Shown here: piece after piece, positions 1-10,580 of the stretch
How the letters are laid out: every line of letters starts with the position of its first letter
Position numbering within the stretch: position 1 is the stretch's first letter
Origin: Paulinella micropora
Lineage: Eukaryota; Cercozoa; Imbricatea; Euglyphida
DNA length: 64,000 bases
Assembly (NCBI GenBank): GCA_009731375.1
Contig: BJOX01000042.1
Coordinates: 873,335 to 937,334 of the forward strand
Direction: 5' to 3'
Position numbers and translations under genes: made by a program
The notes under the pieces: model-generated
Seen by the model: only the letters and a program-made list of their open reading frames with translations
The model's database searches: none
What the model was told of the DNA's origin: nothing

Positions 1-495
1 CCCACTCCCGTTTGGTCTCTGAACCTTTCCCATTTGTCAGGACACCACTGGGTAGTGGCGACGGAGGACTACCGGGCCAGCTGCAGTGCTGACAGAAGTA
101 GGCCAACGTCGAGAGTAGTGGCCATTTGCCGTAACCACTGGTCACTAAAACTCACGTCGGAACACAAAGTCAATAGGCAGCCAACCAAGGAGGTAGTCGT
201 ACCGAGTAGGAGCCATGCGCGGGGTTGGCCTGACAAGAACGGCCTTGGCTGCGGATTGCACAATCCTTTGAGTTTTTACCATCCGACGACCCGTTACATC
301 GCATGCTGCACCTCGGTTTCCCGGAGGCCGCGGTATCAAAGGCTCTCAGGACTTTCCCGCAATTTGAGAGTGTATCGAGGGCGCATGACACCGTAACTTA
401 AGGTAGGTAGGCATCAGCCCTGGCCAGTCACGCTGCACCAGCTGCCTCCATCACGAGCAACGTTGCGCTCTAAACAGCTGGTGAAGGGCTGTAAA
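1..495 (-). repeat. Dispersed repeat R1, cut by the window edge
   Basis: This block is repeated in inverted orientation at 41259-41739: the CCCACTCCCGT at the left edge here is the ACGGGAGTGGG near 41739 there, and the AAACAGCTGGTGAAGGGCTG near position 475 matches the start of the other copy. The two copies differ by small indels, so this is an old dispersed element rather than a recent duplication. No long reading frame survives on either strand and I do not recognise a family. About 45 bp of spacer separates it from R2. Confidence 0.75.
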
Positions 496-540
496 GGGGC
501 TTTGGTTTTAGGCCGGAGCATTCAGCAGCTGGCCCCCTGC

Positions 541-965
541 ATTGCCCCCCGGATAGATGAAATATCGACTAATGTCAGAAAAAAGGAGCTTCTGATTTCG
601 TCAACCAGGAAGTCTGTGGGTAAAGTATTAACCCGATGCCCAGCTAAGCCGTGATGTTTGCACGGAAGGGACTGATACAGGCAATACCAAAGCTCCCTAG
701 TACCAGGCGGGGCCAGGGCTCGTTCCATAAAGCGCCCCTTGCAGAACGAGCTCCCACCTCCATTACAGAGGGCCCAGTAAGCAGATGGAGTTTCGAGACT
801 GTTCGACAGTCTAGTATAAACCGACAGAGCACTGTGGGTTTTATTCCGGGCTCAACAAGCGAGAAAGGGCACCCTGAGGGAACAGGATTGTGCTTCCCGT
901 CGCTATTTCGGCATATGACTTATAGGCGTATGGCTAGGCACACATAAGGCACCCCACCACGGGCC
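541..965 (+). repeat. Dispersed repeat R2
   Basis: The block starting ATCGACTAATGTCAGAAAA and ending CAGCACACCCACACCATC recurs nearly unchanged, in the same orientation, at 39354-39779. A 45-bp fragment of its beginning occurs once more at about 39872-39918. Here it runs directly into a GATA array, while at 39.8 kb the homologous sequence continues about 90 bp further, so the microsatellite truncated this copy or arose at its end. No protein domain is recognisable. Confidence 0.75.
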
Positions 966-983
966 CAGCACACCCACACCATC

Positions 984-985
<2 letters not shown>

Positions 986-1026
<41 letters not shown>

Positions 1027-1063
1027 GAGATAGAGAGATAGATAGACAGATAGATAGATAGAG

Positions 1064-1144
<81 letters not shown>

Positions 1145-1330
1145 CAGATAGATAGATAGATAGATTTTTCTAGAGAGAGGGGGGGAGGGCAAGGGAGGGG
1201 AGGGGAAGGGAGGAGAGTGGAAGGGGAAGGGGAGAACAGGGGGAAGGGGAGGGAGTACTCGAGGGAGGAGGGCAGCGAAGGGATGGAGGGAGAAGGAGGG
1301 AGGCGGGGAGGTAGGGCGCTCTCGCTGTGG
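986..1330. repeat. GATA microsatellite and purine-rich tract
   Basis: About 180 bp of (GATA)n with scattered GAGA and GACA variants is followed by about 140 bp of G/A-rich sequence (1170-1310). It has no coding sense. Long pseudo-reading frames across it are repeat artefacts. Confidence 0.9.
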
Positions 1331-1367
1331 TCCCTCTGAGTTGATTCCCCTACTTCTTTCACCGCAG

Positions 1368-1427
1368 GCCGAGTCCGCGCGACCATCTGCAGTCGAGGCC
1401 CATGCCAGCGACGTCGACCTCCTGCAA
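1368..1427 (+). CDS. Candidate small 5' exon of the glycosyltransferase gene
   Basis: A strong acceptor (pyrimidine tract, then CACCGCAG) opens a 60-nt frame, [20 protein letters not shown], that ends at a CAA|GTGCAA donor. The GC content and mixed codons contrast with the simple repeats on both sides, and the exon is exactly 20 codons (phase 0), like the other exons of the downstream gene. There is no homology call. The assignment rests only on splice signals and composition; it could be a chance open segment. Confidence 0.3.
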
Positions 1428-1500
1428 GTGCAAGGAAGCGGGCCCCAACCTTGGGGCTGGTGATGGAGGGGATTCCTTGGGCAACGACCCCGCCACTTGG

Positions 1501-1501
1501 G

Positions 1502-1575
<74 letters not shown>

Positions 1576-1582
1576 CTTTCTT

Positions 1583-1664
<82 letters not shown>

Positions 1665-1755
1665 TTGTTTTTGTTGTTGTGTGTGTGTGTGTGTGTGTGT
1701 GTGCATGTGTGTGTTGTGTGTGTGTGTGTGTGTGTGNNNNNNNNNNNNNNNNNNN
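1501..1755. repeat. CT, poly-T and GT arrays ending in a gap
   Basis: In order: (CT)n, about 75 bp of almost pure T, then (GT)n, and a 19-N gap at 1737-1755. The following 1756-1880 holds a short coding-like stretch (IAVEALNQKEDILQ near 1781-1822, with CAG|GTTGCT after it) that may be another small exon but lacks a clear acceptor. Confidence 0.85.
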
Positions 1756-2079
1756 TCCCACATAATATGTACTGAGCATATATTGCGGTGGAGGCTCTCA
1801 ACCAAAAAGAGGATATCCTCCAGGTTGCTGACACTTTTTCAAGCATCTTACATCTTTTCGGGCAAGAGCACAAATCTTACGAGTTCACTGTATATTTGCA
1901 TGTCTGTATGTCTGTATGTATGTATGTATGCATGTATGTAAGCATGTTCGTATGTACTCACCCCTACCTGCCCGTTGCTTGTCTGTCGACCTGCCCCCCG
2001 TCAACCAACCCAGTGGCTGTCTTTACATGCTTTTCCACTCCACTATATTTTCCCCCTTTCTTCCTCGCTTCTGCTGCAG

Positions 2080-2625
2080 GGCCGCTTCTTAAAGCCAACG
2101 CACGTGTCCTCTCTGCAGCCACTCGAACATCTTTCCCCAAAGACACTTACTTTTTTCTTCCTGATTAATTTTGTTCTCCACGTGATGTCGCTTCTCGGTA
2201 CTTTTCTCTCTCTGTACATCCATTATGCGCAGTACCAAGGCAACACAAGGGAAACCCCAGCGTCGTTCCCTTTCTCTACCTCTCCCACTTCCAGCCCGAC
2301 CGAATTTTCTCAAGAGAGTGCCTGCCTAGCCCAGCCCATCACTCATGCTCAAGAGCATCAGCGAGACACAGTGGCCGTCGCACCGCCGTCCTCCAACCCC
2401 ACGGCATCTAGCCAGAGACATCTCGGCCCTTCTCAGACGAGCAGCAGTGTATCTGCGACTGCGGCGACGGTGGTCCGACTGAATAGGCGTTTTGATTTCA
2501 ACGTCGACGAGCTGCCCATGAGCATTTCTCTCCCCGTACAAGACACTGGGTTGTTGGTACATGCGACCACCTACAGCGATCTTCCAACACCCGTCACCAG
2601 TTTCCTTAGCGACCGGTCCACGAAG
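2080..2625 (+). CDS. Candidate 5' exon: hydrophobic segment plus Ser/Thr/Pro stem
   Basis: After a strong acceptor (CTTCTGCTGCAG at 2079) an open frame runs in phase 0 to a possible AAG|GTCGTT donor at 2625. Its first third holds a hydrophobic stretch of about 25 residues (FFFLINFVLHVMSLLGTFLS inside it). A Ser/Thr/Pro-rich segment follows (TSPTSSPTEF, PPSSNPTASS), then a more ordinary stretch (RRFDFNVDELPMSISLPVQD). A membrane anchor followed by a Ser/Thr/Pro stem is the usual start of a type II Golgi glycosyltransferase, which would fit the catalytic domains downstream (inference). An internal acceptor at 2232 (GCGCAG) would give a shorter exon without the hydrophobic part. Confidence 0.35.
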
Positions 2626-3020
2626 GTCGTTCTTGCGTTCCTCTCCCCTCTCTTTCTCTCTCTTTCTCATTTGTCCTATTTCTTTCTTAACGCATGGCAT
2701 CCAGCACTGCATGCCAGGCATAGACCAAACACACTCCTGATGCGATTTATTTACATATTAGAAGAAAGGAAAAAAAGAAAGAAAGACAAGGCCGTGTGCA
2801 CGACTGCTCTCACAATGAGGGCGGCTGGTTGGCAGAGCACTAGTTGGTGGCTGACAGGCAGGCAGAAACACAGAAACACAGACACACAAATACAGAAAGA
2901 AAGGACGGTATGATTTCTACATCTTTTGATGGACTGTAGCAAGCCAAAAAGCGACGTGCATTTCGCACTCAGTATGCATGTATATTCGATTGTTGGCAGA
3001 GTAGGCTGTCCCCTGAGCAG

Positions 3021-3167
3021 GTCACATGGAGCTTAAGCGTCCTGAACCGTGGGTTGGCGCAGCAGCAGGGAGGCATCAAGCATGGTGTCGACGCCAAGTC
3101 TGCGTTCCTCTTCGTATTGGAAAACCTGACTGTGGTCTTGGGCATCGACATCTTTTTCTACGAGGCT
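3021..3167 (+). CDS. Candidate exon, degenerate GT25-like core?
   Basis: From a GAGCAG acceptor the frame reads VTWSLSVLNRGLAQQQGG, then AKSAFLFVLENLTVVLGIDI, and meets TGA at 3168. The FLFVLEN segment resembles the FLLVLEDD core of the GT25 domains at 10.6-17 kb but lacks the two Asp. No good GT donor precedes the stop, so this is a decayed exon, the end of a separate coding unit, or a GC-donor exon. A (GT)n tract follows at once. Confidence 0.3.
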
Positions 3168-3327
3168 TGAGTGTGTGTGTGTGTGTGTGTGGTATGTTGC
3201 CGGGGGGNNNNNNNNNNGGAGGAGTGGAGGGGGAGGAGGGAAAGTGCAAACTCTTAATGAGGTAGGGTGGCTGTTCCATTTGTTTGTGCTGCCTGTGCAC
3301 TTTTCTCCAAACAAGCCAATCTTGTTA

Positions 3328-3609
<282 letters not shown>

Positions 3610-3770
3610 TGGACCAGTTTTTTCATTGAACATACCGGCCCGTCTGGAAGTGTTGGAACTGCCCTTGCGGGGGTGTCATTAGAGCTTATCGTCAATTCTT
3701 CGTACTCCCTCACGGGTGAGACGATGGAGGCGCATGTGCAGAAATGCATCAGCCATTGACAGAGAAGCAC
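3610..3770 (+). mobile_element. 5'-truncated SINE copy
   Basis: The sequence from GGACCAGTTTTTTCATTGAA to GACAGAGAAGCAC matches the body of the complete SINE at 62502-62732 and lacks its tRNA-like head. An (ATT)n array lies on each side, as at the other copies. 5' truncation with an intact 3' end is the pattern expected of target-primed reverse transcription. Confidence 0.8.
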
Positions 3771-3807
<37 letters not shown>

Positions 3808-4005
3808 GTTATTTATTATTATTGTTATTATTATTATTATTATTATTAGTAGTAGTAGTAGTAGTAGTAGTATTATCATTATTATCATTGTTGTTGTTTT
3901 TGTTGTTATTATTATTATTATTATTTATTTGTTTATCTATTATTATTATTGCTGTTGTTACTACTACTATTATCATTCTTGCTCTTATTATCATTATTAT
4001 TGAAT
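3771..4005. repeat. ATT and AGT arrays behind the SINE
   Basis: (TAT)n, (AGT)n and mixed ATT/GTT triplets fill the interval between the SINE 3' end and the acceptor of the next exon. They probably grew from the SINE tail. Confidence 0.85.
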
Positions 4006-4015
4006 CTGTTACCAG

Positions 4016-4150
4016 GTACAAGAATCCTACGGTAGGACGGAGATTGCGGTGGCTTATGCGGATTTTCTTCACCACGTTACCGCCCTCCTTGTCCCCTTTG
4101 ACGCGCGTGCGGAGTTCCAGTGCAGGGAGAAGGCCTTGGCGTTCGCTGAG
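4016..4150 (+). CDS. Candidate exon of the glycosyltransferase gene
   Basis: Acceptor GTTACCAG and donor GAG|GTGCTC bound exactly 45 codons in phase 0. It reads VQESYGRTEIAVAYADFLHH, then TALLVPFDARAEF and CREKALAFAE: an amphipathic, probably helical segment with no recognised domain. It joins in frame to the 15-codon exon at 4526. Composition is clearly coding-like against the surrounding triplet repeats. Function unknown. Confidence 0.5.
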
Positions 4151-4175
4151 GTGCTCCACTGCTGCTTTAGTTTAT

Positions 4176-4225
4176 CTCTCTCTCTGTCTCTCTCACACAC
4201 ACACACACTCATTGTTTATCTCTCT

Positions 4226-4272
<47 letters not shown>

Positions 4273-4490
4273 CATCTCTCTCTCTCTCTCTCTCTCTCTC
4301 TACATATTATATATATATATATGTATATATATATATACATCACTAACTCCTCACCCTCTTGTGCATTTTGTTGTTGTGGGTGTGTGTGTGTGTGGGGGTG
4401 GGGGGGGGGGGGGGGGGGNNNNNNNNNNNNNNNNNNNNNNNNNNNNNNNNNNNNNNNNTCCCCCCCCCCCCCCCCTCCCCCCTTCCTTCT
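4176..4490. repeat. CT, CTTT, AT and poly-G arrays with a gap
   Basis: In sequence: (CT)n, (CA)n, (CTTT)n, (CT)n, (TA)n, (GT)n, a long G run, a 40-N gap (4419-4458) and a C run. The G run before the gap and C run after it suggest the assembler failed on a homopolymer. Confidence 0.85.
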
Positions 4491-4525
4491 CCTCGTCTTC
4501 CCTCTCCCTCTCACACAATCGTCAG

Positions 4526-4570
4526 GAGGCCGCAATTTTGATCGAACGACATCTTCTGCGACGAATCCCG
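4526..4570 (+). CDS. Candidate 15-codon exon of the glycosyltransferase gene
   Basis: A pyrimidine-rich acceptor (CACACAATCGTCAG) and a consensus donor (CCG|GTAAGG) enclose EAAILIERHLLRRIP, phase 0 on both sides. It joins in frame to the preceding 45-codon exon and to the large exon at 6515, whose acceptor is also phase 0. No domain. Confidence 0.5.
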
Positions 4571-4726
4571 GTAAGGTGACGTATGCAACAACTCGCACTA
4601 CTTCCTCCTTTCTACCCTCTTCCTCGACCATCATATACCATTACCTACCACTTCTACCCTCTTCCTCCACGACCATCATATACCATTACCTACCACTACT
4701 ACTGCTACTACTACTACTACTACTAC

Positions 4727-4762
<36 letters not shown>

Positions 4763-5373
4763 GGGAGTACATAGGCCATCGGTCCTTTCCATGGGCTGAT
4801 TGGTATAAAGCTCCTAGAGTAATGTTCTATGCCGTCACTTCCTTTATTCCACCGATTGGNNNNNNNNNNNNNNNNNNNNNNNNNNNNNNNNNNNNNNNNN
4901 NNNNNNNNNNNNNNNNNNNNNNNNNNNNNNNNNNNNNNNNNNNNNNNNNNNNNNNNNNNNNNNNNNNNNNNNNNNNNNNNNNNNNNNNNNNNNNNNNNNN
5001 NNNNNNNNNNNNNNNNNNNNNNNNNNNNNNNNNNNNNNNNNNNNNNNNNNNNNNNNNNNNNNNNNNNNNNNNNNNNNNNNNNNNNNNNNNNNNNNNNNNN
5101 NNNNNNNNNNNNNNNNNNNNNNNNNNNNNNNNNNNNNNNNNNNNNNNNNNNNNNNNNNNNNNNNNNNNNNNNNNNNNNNNNNNNNNNNNNNNNNNNNNNN
5201 NNNNNNNNNNNNNNNNNNNNNNNNNNNNNNNNNNNNNNNNNNNNNNNNNNNNNNNNNNNNNNNNNNNNNNNNNNNNNNNNNNNNNNNNNNNNNNNNNNNN
5301 NNNNNNNNNNNNNNNNNNNNNNNNNNNNNNNNNNNNNNNNNNNNNNNNNNNNNNNNNNNNNNNNNNNNNNNNN
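4571..5373. other. Triplet repeats, unclassified sequence and a 514-N gap
   Basis: A duplicated 43-bp CATCATATACCATTACC unit and (CTA)n/(ATT)n arrays are followed by about 95 bp of unclassified sequence (4765-4859). Then come 514 Ns (4860-5373). Because the sequence after the gap is SINE body, the gap probably hides the SINE head. I see no gene here. Confidence 0.7.
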
Positions 5374-5480
5374 GTGCGGGGGTGTCATTAGAGCCTATCG
5401 TCAATTCTTCGTACTCCCCTCACGGGTGAGACGATGGAGGCGCATGTGCAGATTTGCATCAGCCATTGACAGAGAAGCAC
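5374..5480 (+). mobile_element. SINE 3' half emerging from the gap
   Basis: GTGCGGGGGTGTCATTAGAG to GACAGAGAAGCAC matches the last 107 bp of the SINE at 62502-62732. As there, ATT and AGT triplet arrays follow. Confidence 0.8.
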
Positions 5481-5562
5481 TATTATTATTATTATTATTA
5501 TTATTATTAGTAGTAGTAGTAGTAGTAGTAGTAGTAGGAGTAGTAGTAGTAGTAGTAGTGTA

Positions 5563-5595
<33 letters not shown>

Positions 5596-5662
5596 GGCTT
5601 CCTCAGACTATGGCGGCAGATCCAGATCCTGGACATGTGCCTCCTATAATAATAATAATAAT

Positions 5663-6157
5663 ACTATATCTGAGGCGTACTGATGCAGCTAATGGCATAT
5701 CCTCAATGGACATAAGCCTCCAATACCCTTGTTCGAGGTCCTCCACCCCCCCCGTGTCAGTCTCTCGCCTGATGATCGGGGCCACCGATGGAGCTCCTGA
5801 GGGCAAGACTGCACTAAGCCGAGGTTATTCCGCAGTCCCAGCAACCTCTTGCAAGACGTCACCGAATGTGCAAGTGCATACACCAAGCGCGGTTGCTAGA
5901 GCTGCCTCGAAACCCCACCCATAACAATCTGGTGTCTGCTGGGTCCTGGGCTATCAACCAGCATATGCGGAGTTTAAGATCTTTTACGCGCGCAACGACC
6001 CTCCTCCCCAGCATCTACCACCAAAGGGTTATGAGTTGGCGTCACAGTTTAACGCCTTGAGGCCATTGGGCTGGAACTCTGTTTAGCAAGTGTGACTAGG
6101 TTTTTTTCATCGGGATTTCCCTCAAATATGTCACAGTCAACACTCCAAGGCAGATTT
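5663..6157 (+). repeat. 493-bp repeat, single copy between AAT arrays
   Basis: The unit runs from ACTATATCTGAGGCGTACTG to ACTCCAAGGCAGATTT. Other copies lie at 30701-31186, 34765-36160 (tandem), 36269-36763 and, inverted, before the gap at 61864. Short AAT runs flank it on both sides. No complete reading frame is conserved between copies. Confidence 0.85.
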
Positions 6158-6159
6158 AC

Positions 6160-6243
<84 letters not shown>

Positions 6244-6282
6244 GAAAAAGAAAAAGAATCTTGCTCCTCCTGATTCTCCTCT

Positions 6283-6328
<46 letters not shown>

Positions 6329-6361
6329 GCTACTCATACGTCTACGCTACTTTTACTACAA

Positions 6362-6434
<73 letters not shown>

Positions 6435-6470
6435 GCTACTACTACTACTGCTGCTGCTACTACACTATTT
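6160..6470. repeat. AAT and CTA arrays in the intron before the catalytic exon
   Basis: About 80 bp of (AAT)n, a short A-rich bridge, and two (CTA)n arrays lead into a pyrimidine tract and the acceptor at 6514. Confidence 0.9.
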
Positions 6471-6514
6471 ATCTTCCTTGGGCTCCTTTTGCATTCTCTC
6501 TTTTCCTGCTGCAG

Positions 6515-8792
6515 ATTTTTTCCATCGACGTTGCGGCAGCCCACAAGCCGATCGGGTACATCGGACCCAGGCTCTTACATGTACCTCCAGAATCACCTGC
6601 GGCGCTCAGGCAAGGGCAAGCTTCCCTGTCACATGCTCAGTCTATGGAATTCACTCACAAGTTGGTCCAAAGCCAGGCTGAGGCTGAGGAGTTGGTAGGC
6701 GACTCTTGCCTGTCGAGCGCTCTTTCCAGTTATTATGCTGCAGCAGCTTCTGACCACAGAGCCCATCTTGCAGCCTTGTCCCGCGCTACCAGCTGCTTCA
6801 CGCTGCCCGTCACCCGCTTCTCCCGCGCAGAAGCGCAGCTTATCGTAGTGGAAGTGGCTGCTGGGGCCTGTCGTGCGAAGGTGGAGGCAGAGGTCCTATT
6901 CTCCTATGTGGATGTGGAGGCCTTCTCCCCTTCGGACGCATTTCATCTTGGCCGAGCGTTCGCTGCGGCTAGGAACGCAGCGTGGGCATCGAACTGCTCC
7001 TACTGGAGTGAGGTAGTTGATGGAATGGTCGCTCGGACTATTTTTTTCAATTCTGTAACTCCTGGCTTGGGCCAAGTCTCCGATATCCCCGCTCTTACCC
7101 TAGCCACCTGTGGGGACCGTCCGAAATCGCAAGGGATCGAGAGGCACCATTTGGCGCTGGGTTTGCAGCATGGTTGCACAGTGGCGGACTGGCGGCTCAG
7201 CCCTGCACAAGGCCGCGCGGTGATGCAGAGGCAGTTCGGTATAAACCCAGCGCAGGCCCTGCAGGCAAAAGGAATGGGTTATTGGCTTCAAGTTGTCCAC
7301 CTGAAACAGCTATTGTTGGCAGCGCCGTTAGATCCCAAGGCCTGGGTCTTATACATGGATGATGACGTAGTCATGCCCAGGACTGCTAACAGGACCTTAG
7401 TGGAAGTAGTGTCAAGGCTGGAGGTCCAGTTCCCTGAGAAAGCCATCGTCCTCTTTGAAGATGCCTACAACGTTTTTAGGAATGATAAATTGAACCAGCA
7501 GCAGTGTGCATCCGTCTGCCACACCAACACCGGAATTATGTTTGTGAGGCGGTCCACTGAGGCCCTCCAGCTGCTGACACTGTTGCTTGAAGAAGGCGCC
7601 AAGCGCCCGCACACGTGGATGCAGGGCCAACCGAATACATATCACGTGCAAGAAGTTCTGGATGGCCTGCTGCTCATGACCAGCAACACCAGTGTCACGA
7701 AATCAGAAAGAAGGACAGCTGACCTCTTCCAACAAAAAGTTGCGGTGCTACACGAGCGCGAGTTGTTTCCCTCTGGCATAAATACCGCACCAAGGCCATA
7801 CTATAACAAGTTGCTTGAGCCTGTTGTCAAGCGTGACCACAGCGCTTCCCTCACCGGCGATGTCCTGGTACACTGCTATAGCATGGGGGAGCTCAAGCAC
7901 AGATGTCTCTCGGAGGCTGTTAATGGAATATTCCCCCCCCCCCTCAACTCCGTTTTATAGTTCCTATCGTTGCCTTGGGGACCAGTTCAGCGGAAATAGC
8001 ACGAGAGCAAAATGCGTCTTCCACAACGTTTGTCGCGGGGAAGGTGAAGAACTGAGATACTTCGTGGACCCGGACACACCTGCGGCATCAGACCATCCTC
8101 GCTTTTTTGAGCCGTTGGTTTTCTCGCGCGCCCTGCAGGGCGAAGAAGCGCAGTTCTCGGACGCCGATATAGTCGTGCTGACGGGCTTCTCTCCCTTCTC
8201 CCTGGCGTCTGTCAGTCTCTCCAGCTGGTTCCATGATGCAGCGCTCTCGGCATATCACCTGCAGAGGGAGTTCGGCTTCGAGCCGCTCCTACGCGACGTG
8301 CTCGTTCTCTTACGGCAGAGCCAAAGACTAAACAGAAGCGAGCCGGAGCATGACTGGTCCAAGTCGTTGTGGGGAAAGATCATCTCCAAGTACCCCGTGG
8401 CCTTCACTTCCCTGCAAACGCAGCGCAGAGGTGTGTGCTACCGCAACCTGATTCTAGACTTTGGGCTGGAATCCACCGATGCCGTTGAGCGTTTCTATGC
8501 TTATGCACGAATGTACCAAGCCAAGGACATGTGGGCTGTTCATGCACCCCCCACGCACTCAGTACCGAGACGCGTGGTAGCCTTTGCTGTATCCAAAAGC
8601 AGCTCTATCCACGACTTTGACGGCTTGACCTCTCACTTGGGTTCCTTGCTACAGGATGTATCCTTCGTGTTGTGGGATCCTCCTCAGACTTCAGAAGATC
8701 TGTCACAAGTTGCAGTGTTCGTTTCCACCCCTGCATTCGCCTTTCTCACTCCTTTCTTGAGTGAGAATGCTACAGCTGTGATCCTCGAGGAG
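6515..8792 (+). CDS. GT34-like plus GT61-like glycosyltransferase exon, frame broken at poly-C
   Basis: After the acceptor CCTGCTGCAG the frame opens with IFSIDVAAAHKPIGYIGPR. Near nt 7345-7370 is WVLYMDDDVVMP, a DxD metal/nucleotide-sugar motif, and near 7530 NTGIMFVRRS. Both are arranged as in GT34 (GMA12/MNN10-like) enzymes. The frame stops at 7960, just after a run of 11 C (7933-7943). The next frame continues coding sense from that run to 8792: YRCLGDQFSGNSTRAKCVFH and NVCRG resemble the start of GT61 (EOGT-like) domains. I infer one exon broken by a 1-nt homopolymer indel, either an assembly error or a real frameshift. The likely donor is GAG|GTCTAC at 8792. The product should act in the secretory pathway if the family calls are right. 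The family calls are by motif only. Confidence 0.6.
7933..7943 (+). other. 11-C homopolymer where the reading frame changes
   Basis: Upstream of this run the coding frame is that of nt 6515; downstream it is shifted by one base. Both frames are open across the run and both have normal codon use on their own side. A run length different from 11 by one base class would restore a single frame. Confidence 0.8.
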
Positions 8793-8855
8793 GTCTACAT
8801 TATTTGTCTTGATAGTGTTTGAATTGTCCGCTTGTTTTTGTGTATTTGTATTGGT

Positions 8856-8910
<55 letters not shown>

Positions 8911-9021
8911 CTCTCTCTCTCTCTGCGTTTATCTTGTGTCTTGTGTGTGTGTTTGTGTGTGTGTGTGTGTCTGAGTGTGTGTGTGTGTTTGTCTGCGTCT
9001 GCGTGTGGCTATGGCTGTCTC

Positions 9022-9076
<55 letters not shown>

Positions 9077-9122
9077 TTCTCTCTTTCGTTCTTTCTTTCT
9101 TTCTTTCTCTCTCTCTCTCTCC

Positions 9123-9153
<31 letters not shown>

Positions 9154-9358
9154 CTCTCTTTCTCTCTTTCTTTCTCTTTCTCTTTCTCTTTCTCTTTCTC
9201 TCTCTCTCTCTCTCTCTTTCTATTTATCTTCTTCTTTCTCTTTCTTTCTCTCTCTCTCTCTCTCTCTCTCTCGCTCTCTCTCCTTCTCTCTCTCCTTCTC
9301 TCTATCTATCTATCTATCTATCTATCTCTCTCGCTCTCGCTCTCCCTCCCTCCCTCCC

Positions 9359-9391
<33 letters not shown>

Positions 9392-9669
9392 NNNNNNNNN
9401 NNNNNNNNNNNNNNNNNNNNNNNNNNNNNNNNNNNNNNNNNNNNNNNNNNNNNNNNNNNNNNNNNNNNNNNNNNNNNNNNNNNNNNNNNNNNNNNNNNNN
9501 NNNNNNNNNNNNNNNNNNNNNNNNNNNNNNNNNNNNNNNNNNNNNNNNNNNNNNNNNNNNNNNNNNNNNNNNNNNNNNNNNNNNNNNNNNNNNNNNNNNN
9601 NNNNNNNNNNNNNNNNNNNNNNNNNNNNNNNNNNNNNNNNNNNNNNNNNNNNNNNNNNNNNNNNNNNNN

Positions 9670-9711
<42 letters not shown>

Positions 9712-9717
9712 CGCTCG

Positions 9718-9768
<51 letters not shown>

Positions 9769-9870
9769 TCTCTCTCTCACACACACACATAGACTATCTA
9801 TCTATCTATCCAACTAACTACCTATCTATCTATCTATTTATCTTTCTTTCTTTATATCTATCTTTACATA
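8856..9870. repeat. CT-rich arrays with a 278-N gap
   Basis: (CT)n with CTTT, GT and ATCT variants covers 8856-9360, ends in a C run and the gap 9392-9669, and resumes as (CT)n and (ATCT)n to 9870. All of this is intron between the exons ending at 8792 and starting at 9916. Confidence 0.9.
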
Positions 9871-9915
9871 CACACGTACTAATATGCCGCATGGTTCCCT
9901 TTTGCACGTTCACAG

Positions 9916-10005
9916 GCATGCTACCAAGGAAACGAACATGGAAGGCGGATTGCTCGAATTCCTCGACCTCACTTCCAGAAAGGCAGAAAATACTTTCCAG
10001 CGCAG
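9916..10005 (+). CDS. GT61-like domain, short exon
   Basis: Acceptor CGTTCACAG and donor CAG|GTATGT bound 30 codons in phase 0: ACYQGNEHGRRIARIPRP, then FQKGRKYFPAQ. It continues the GT61-like region of the preceding exon. The donor is consensus. A 132-nt exon follows, also starting ACY. Confidence 0.55.
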
Positions 10006-10146
10006 GTATGTTTTGTTTTGTTTTTGTTTTGCTGCTATTGCTGTTGCTGTTGCTGTTGCTGCTGTTTTGTTTAATATTATCTTCTTATTTTTTTGCACAC
10101 ATTATTTACCTGCTCCTGCCAGTAAGTGTTGTTTCTATTTGCTTAG

Positions 10147-10278
10147 GCCTGCTACGTTGAGTTGCAACACGGTGCCAATGTGGTGCACATTGACCAGAAA
10201 GAGCTACTGCGCATCCTTCTTCGAGCTTTCTCCACTCCGCAGCCTTCTCACACTCCACCGCAGCAGGCCAACATGCAG
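10147..10278 (+). CDS. GT61-like domain, last exon
   Basis: Acceptor TTGCTTAG and donor CAG|GTACCT bound 44 codons, phase 0: ACYVELQHGANVVHIDQKEL, then a Pro/Gln-rich tail (PQPSHTPPQQANMQ) that looks like an interdomain linker before the first GT25 exon. The GAN-V-H spacing is consistent with a GT61 C-terminus but this is a weak call. Confidence 0.5.
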
Positions 10279-10580
10279 GTACCTAAAGTGAACCCTACGT
10301 ATTCCCGGCCTCTCTGTGGTCAAGACGCAACATCGGTTCATGAATCATGAGGCTACATTAGTGTTAGCTACGATACACCTGAAGTGACAGTTTCTCTTTA
10401 TATCTATCTCTGTCTCTTCTGTTGCTATTGTCGTTGTCGTTGTCGTCGTCGTCGTTGGATATTGTTGTCCTTGTCGTCATTGTCGTAATTTTTATTGTTG
10501 CTTTTTTTTTGGTTTGGTCTGTTCTCATTAGCATGTGCACTCTTCATTGTCGGTCATCGCCTATTCTGGTGTTCATGTAG

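Noticed and set aside
920-1873. 317-codon minus-strand frame and other long frames through GA, GATA, AAT, CTT and AGT arrays
   Set aside because: They consist of dipeptide or homopolymer text (YLSI, RERE, poly-Asn, poly-Ser) caused by stop-free repeats, and often run through N gaps.
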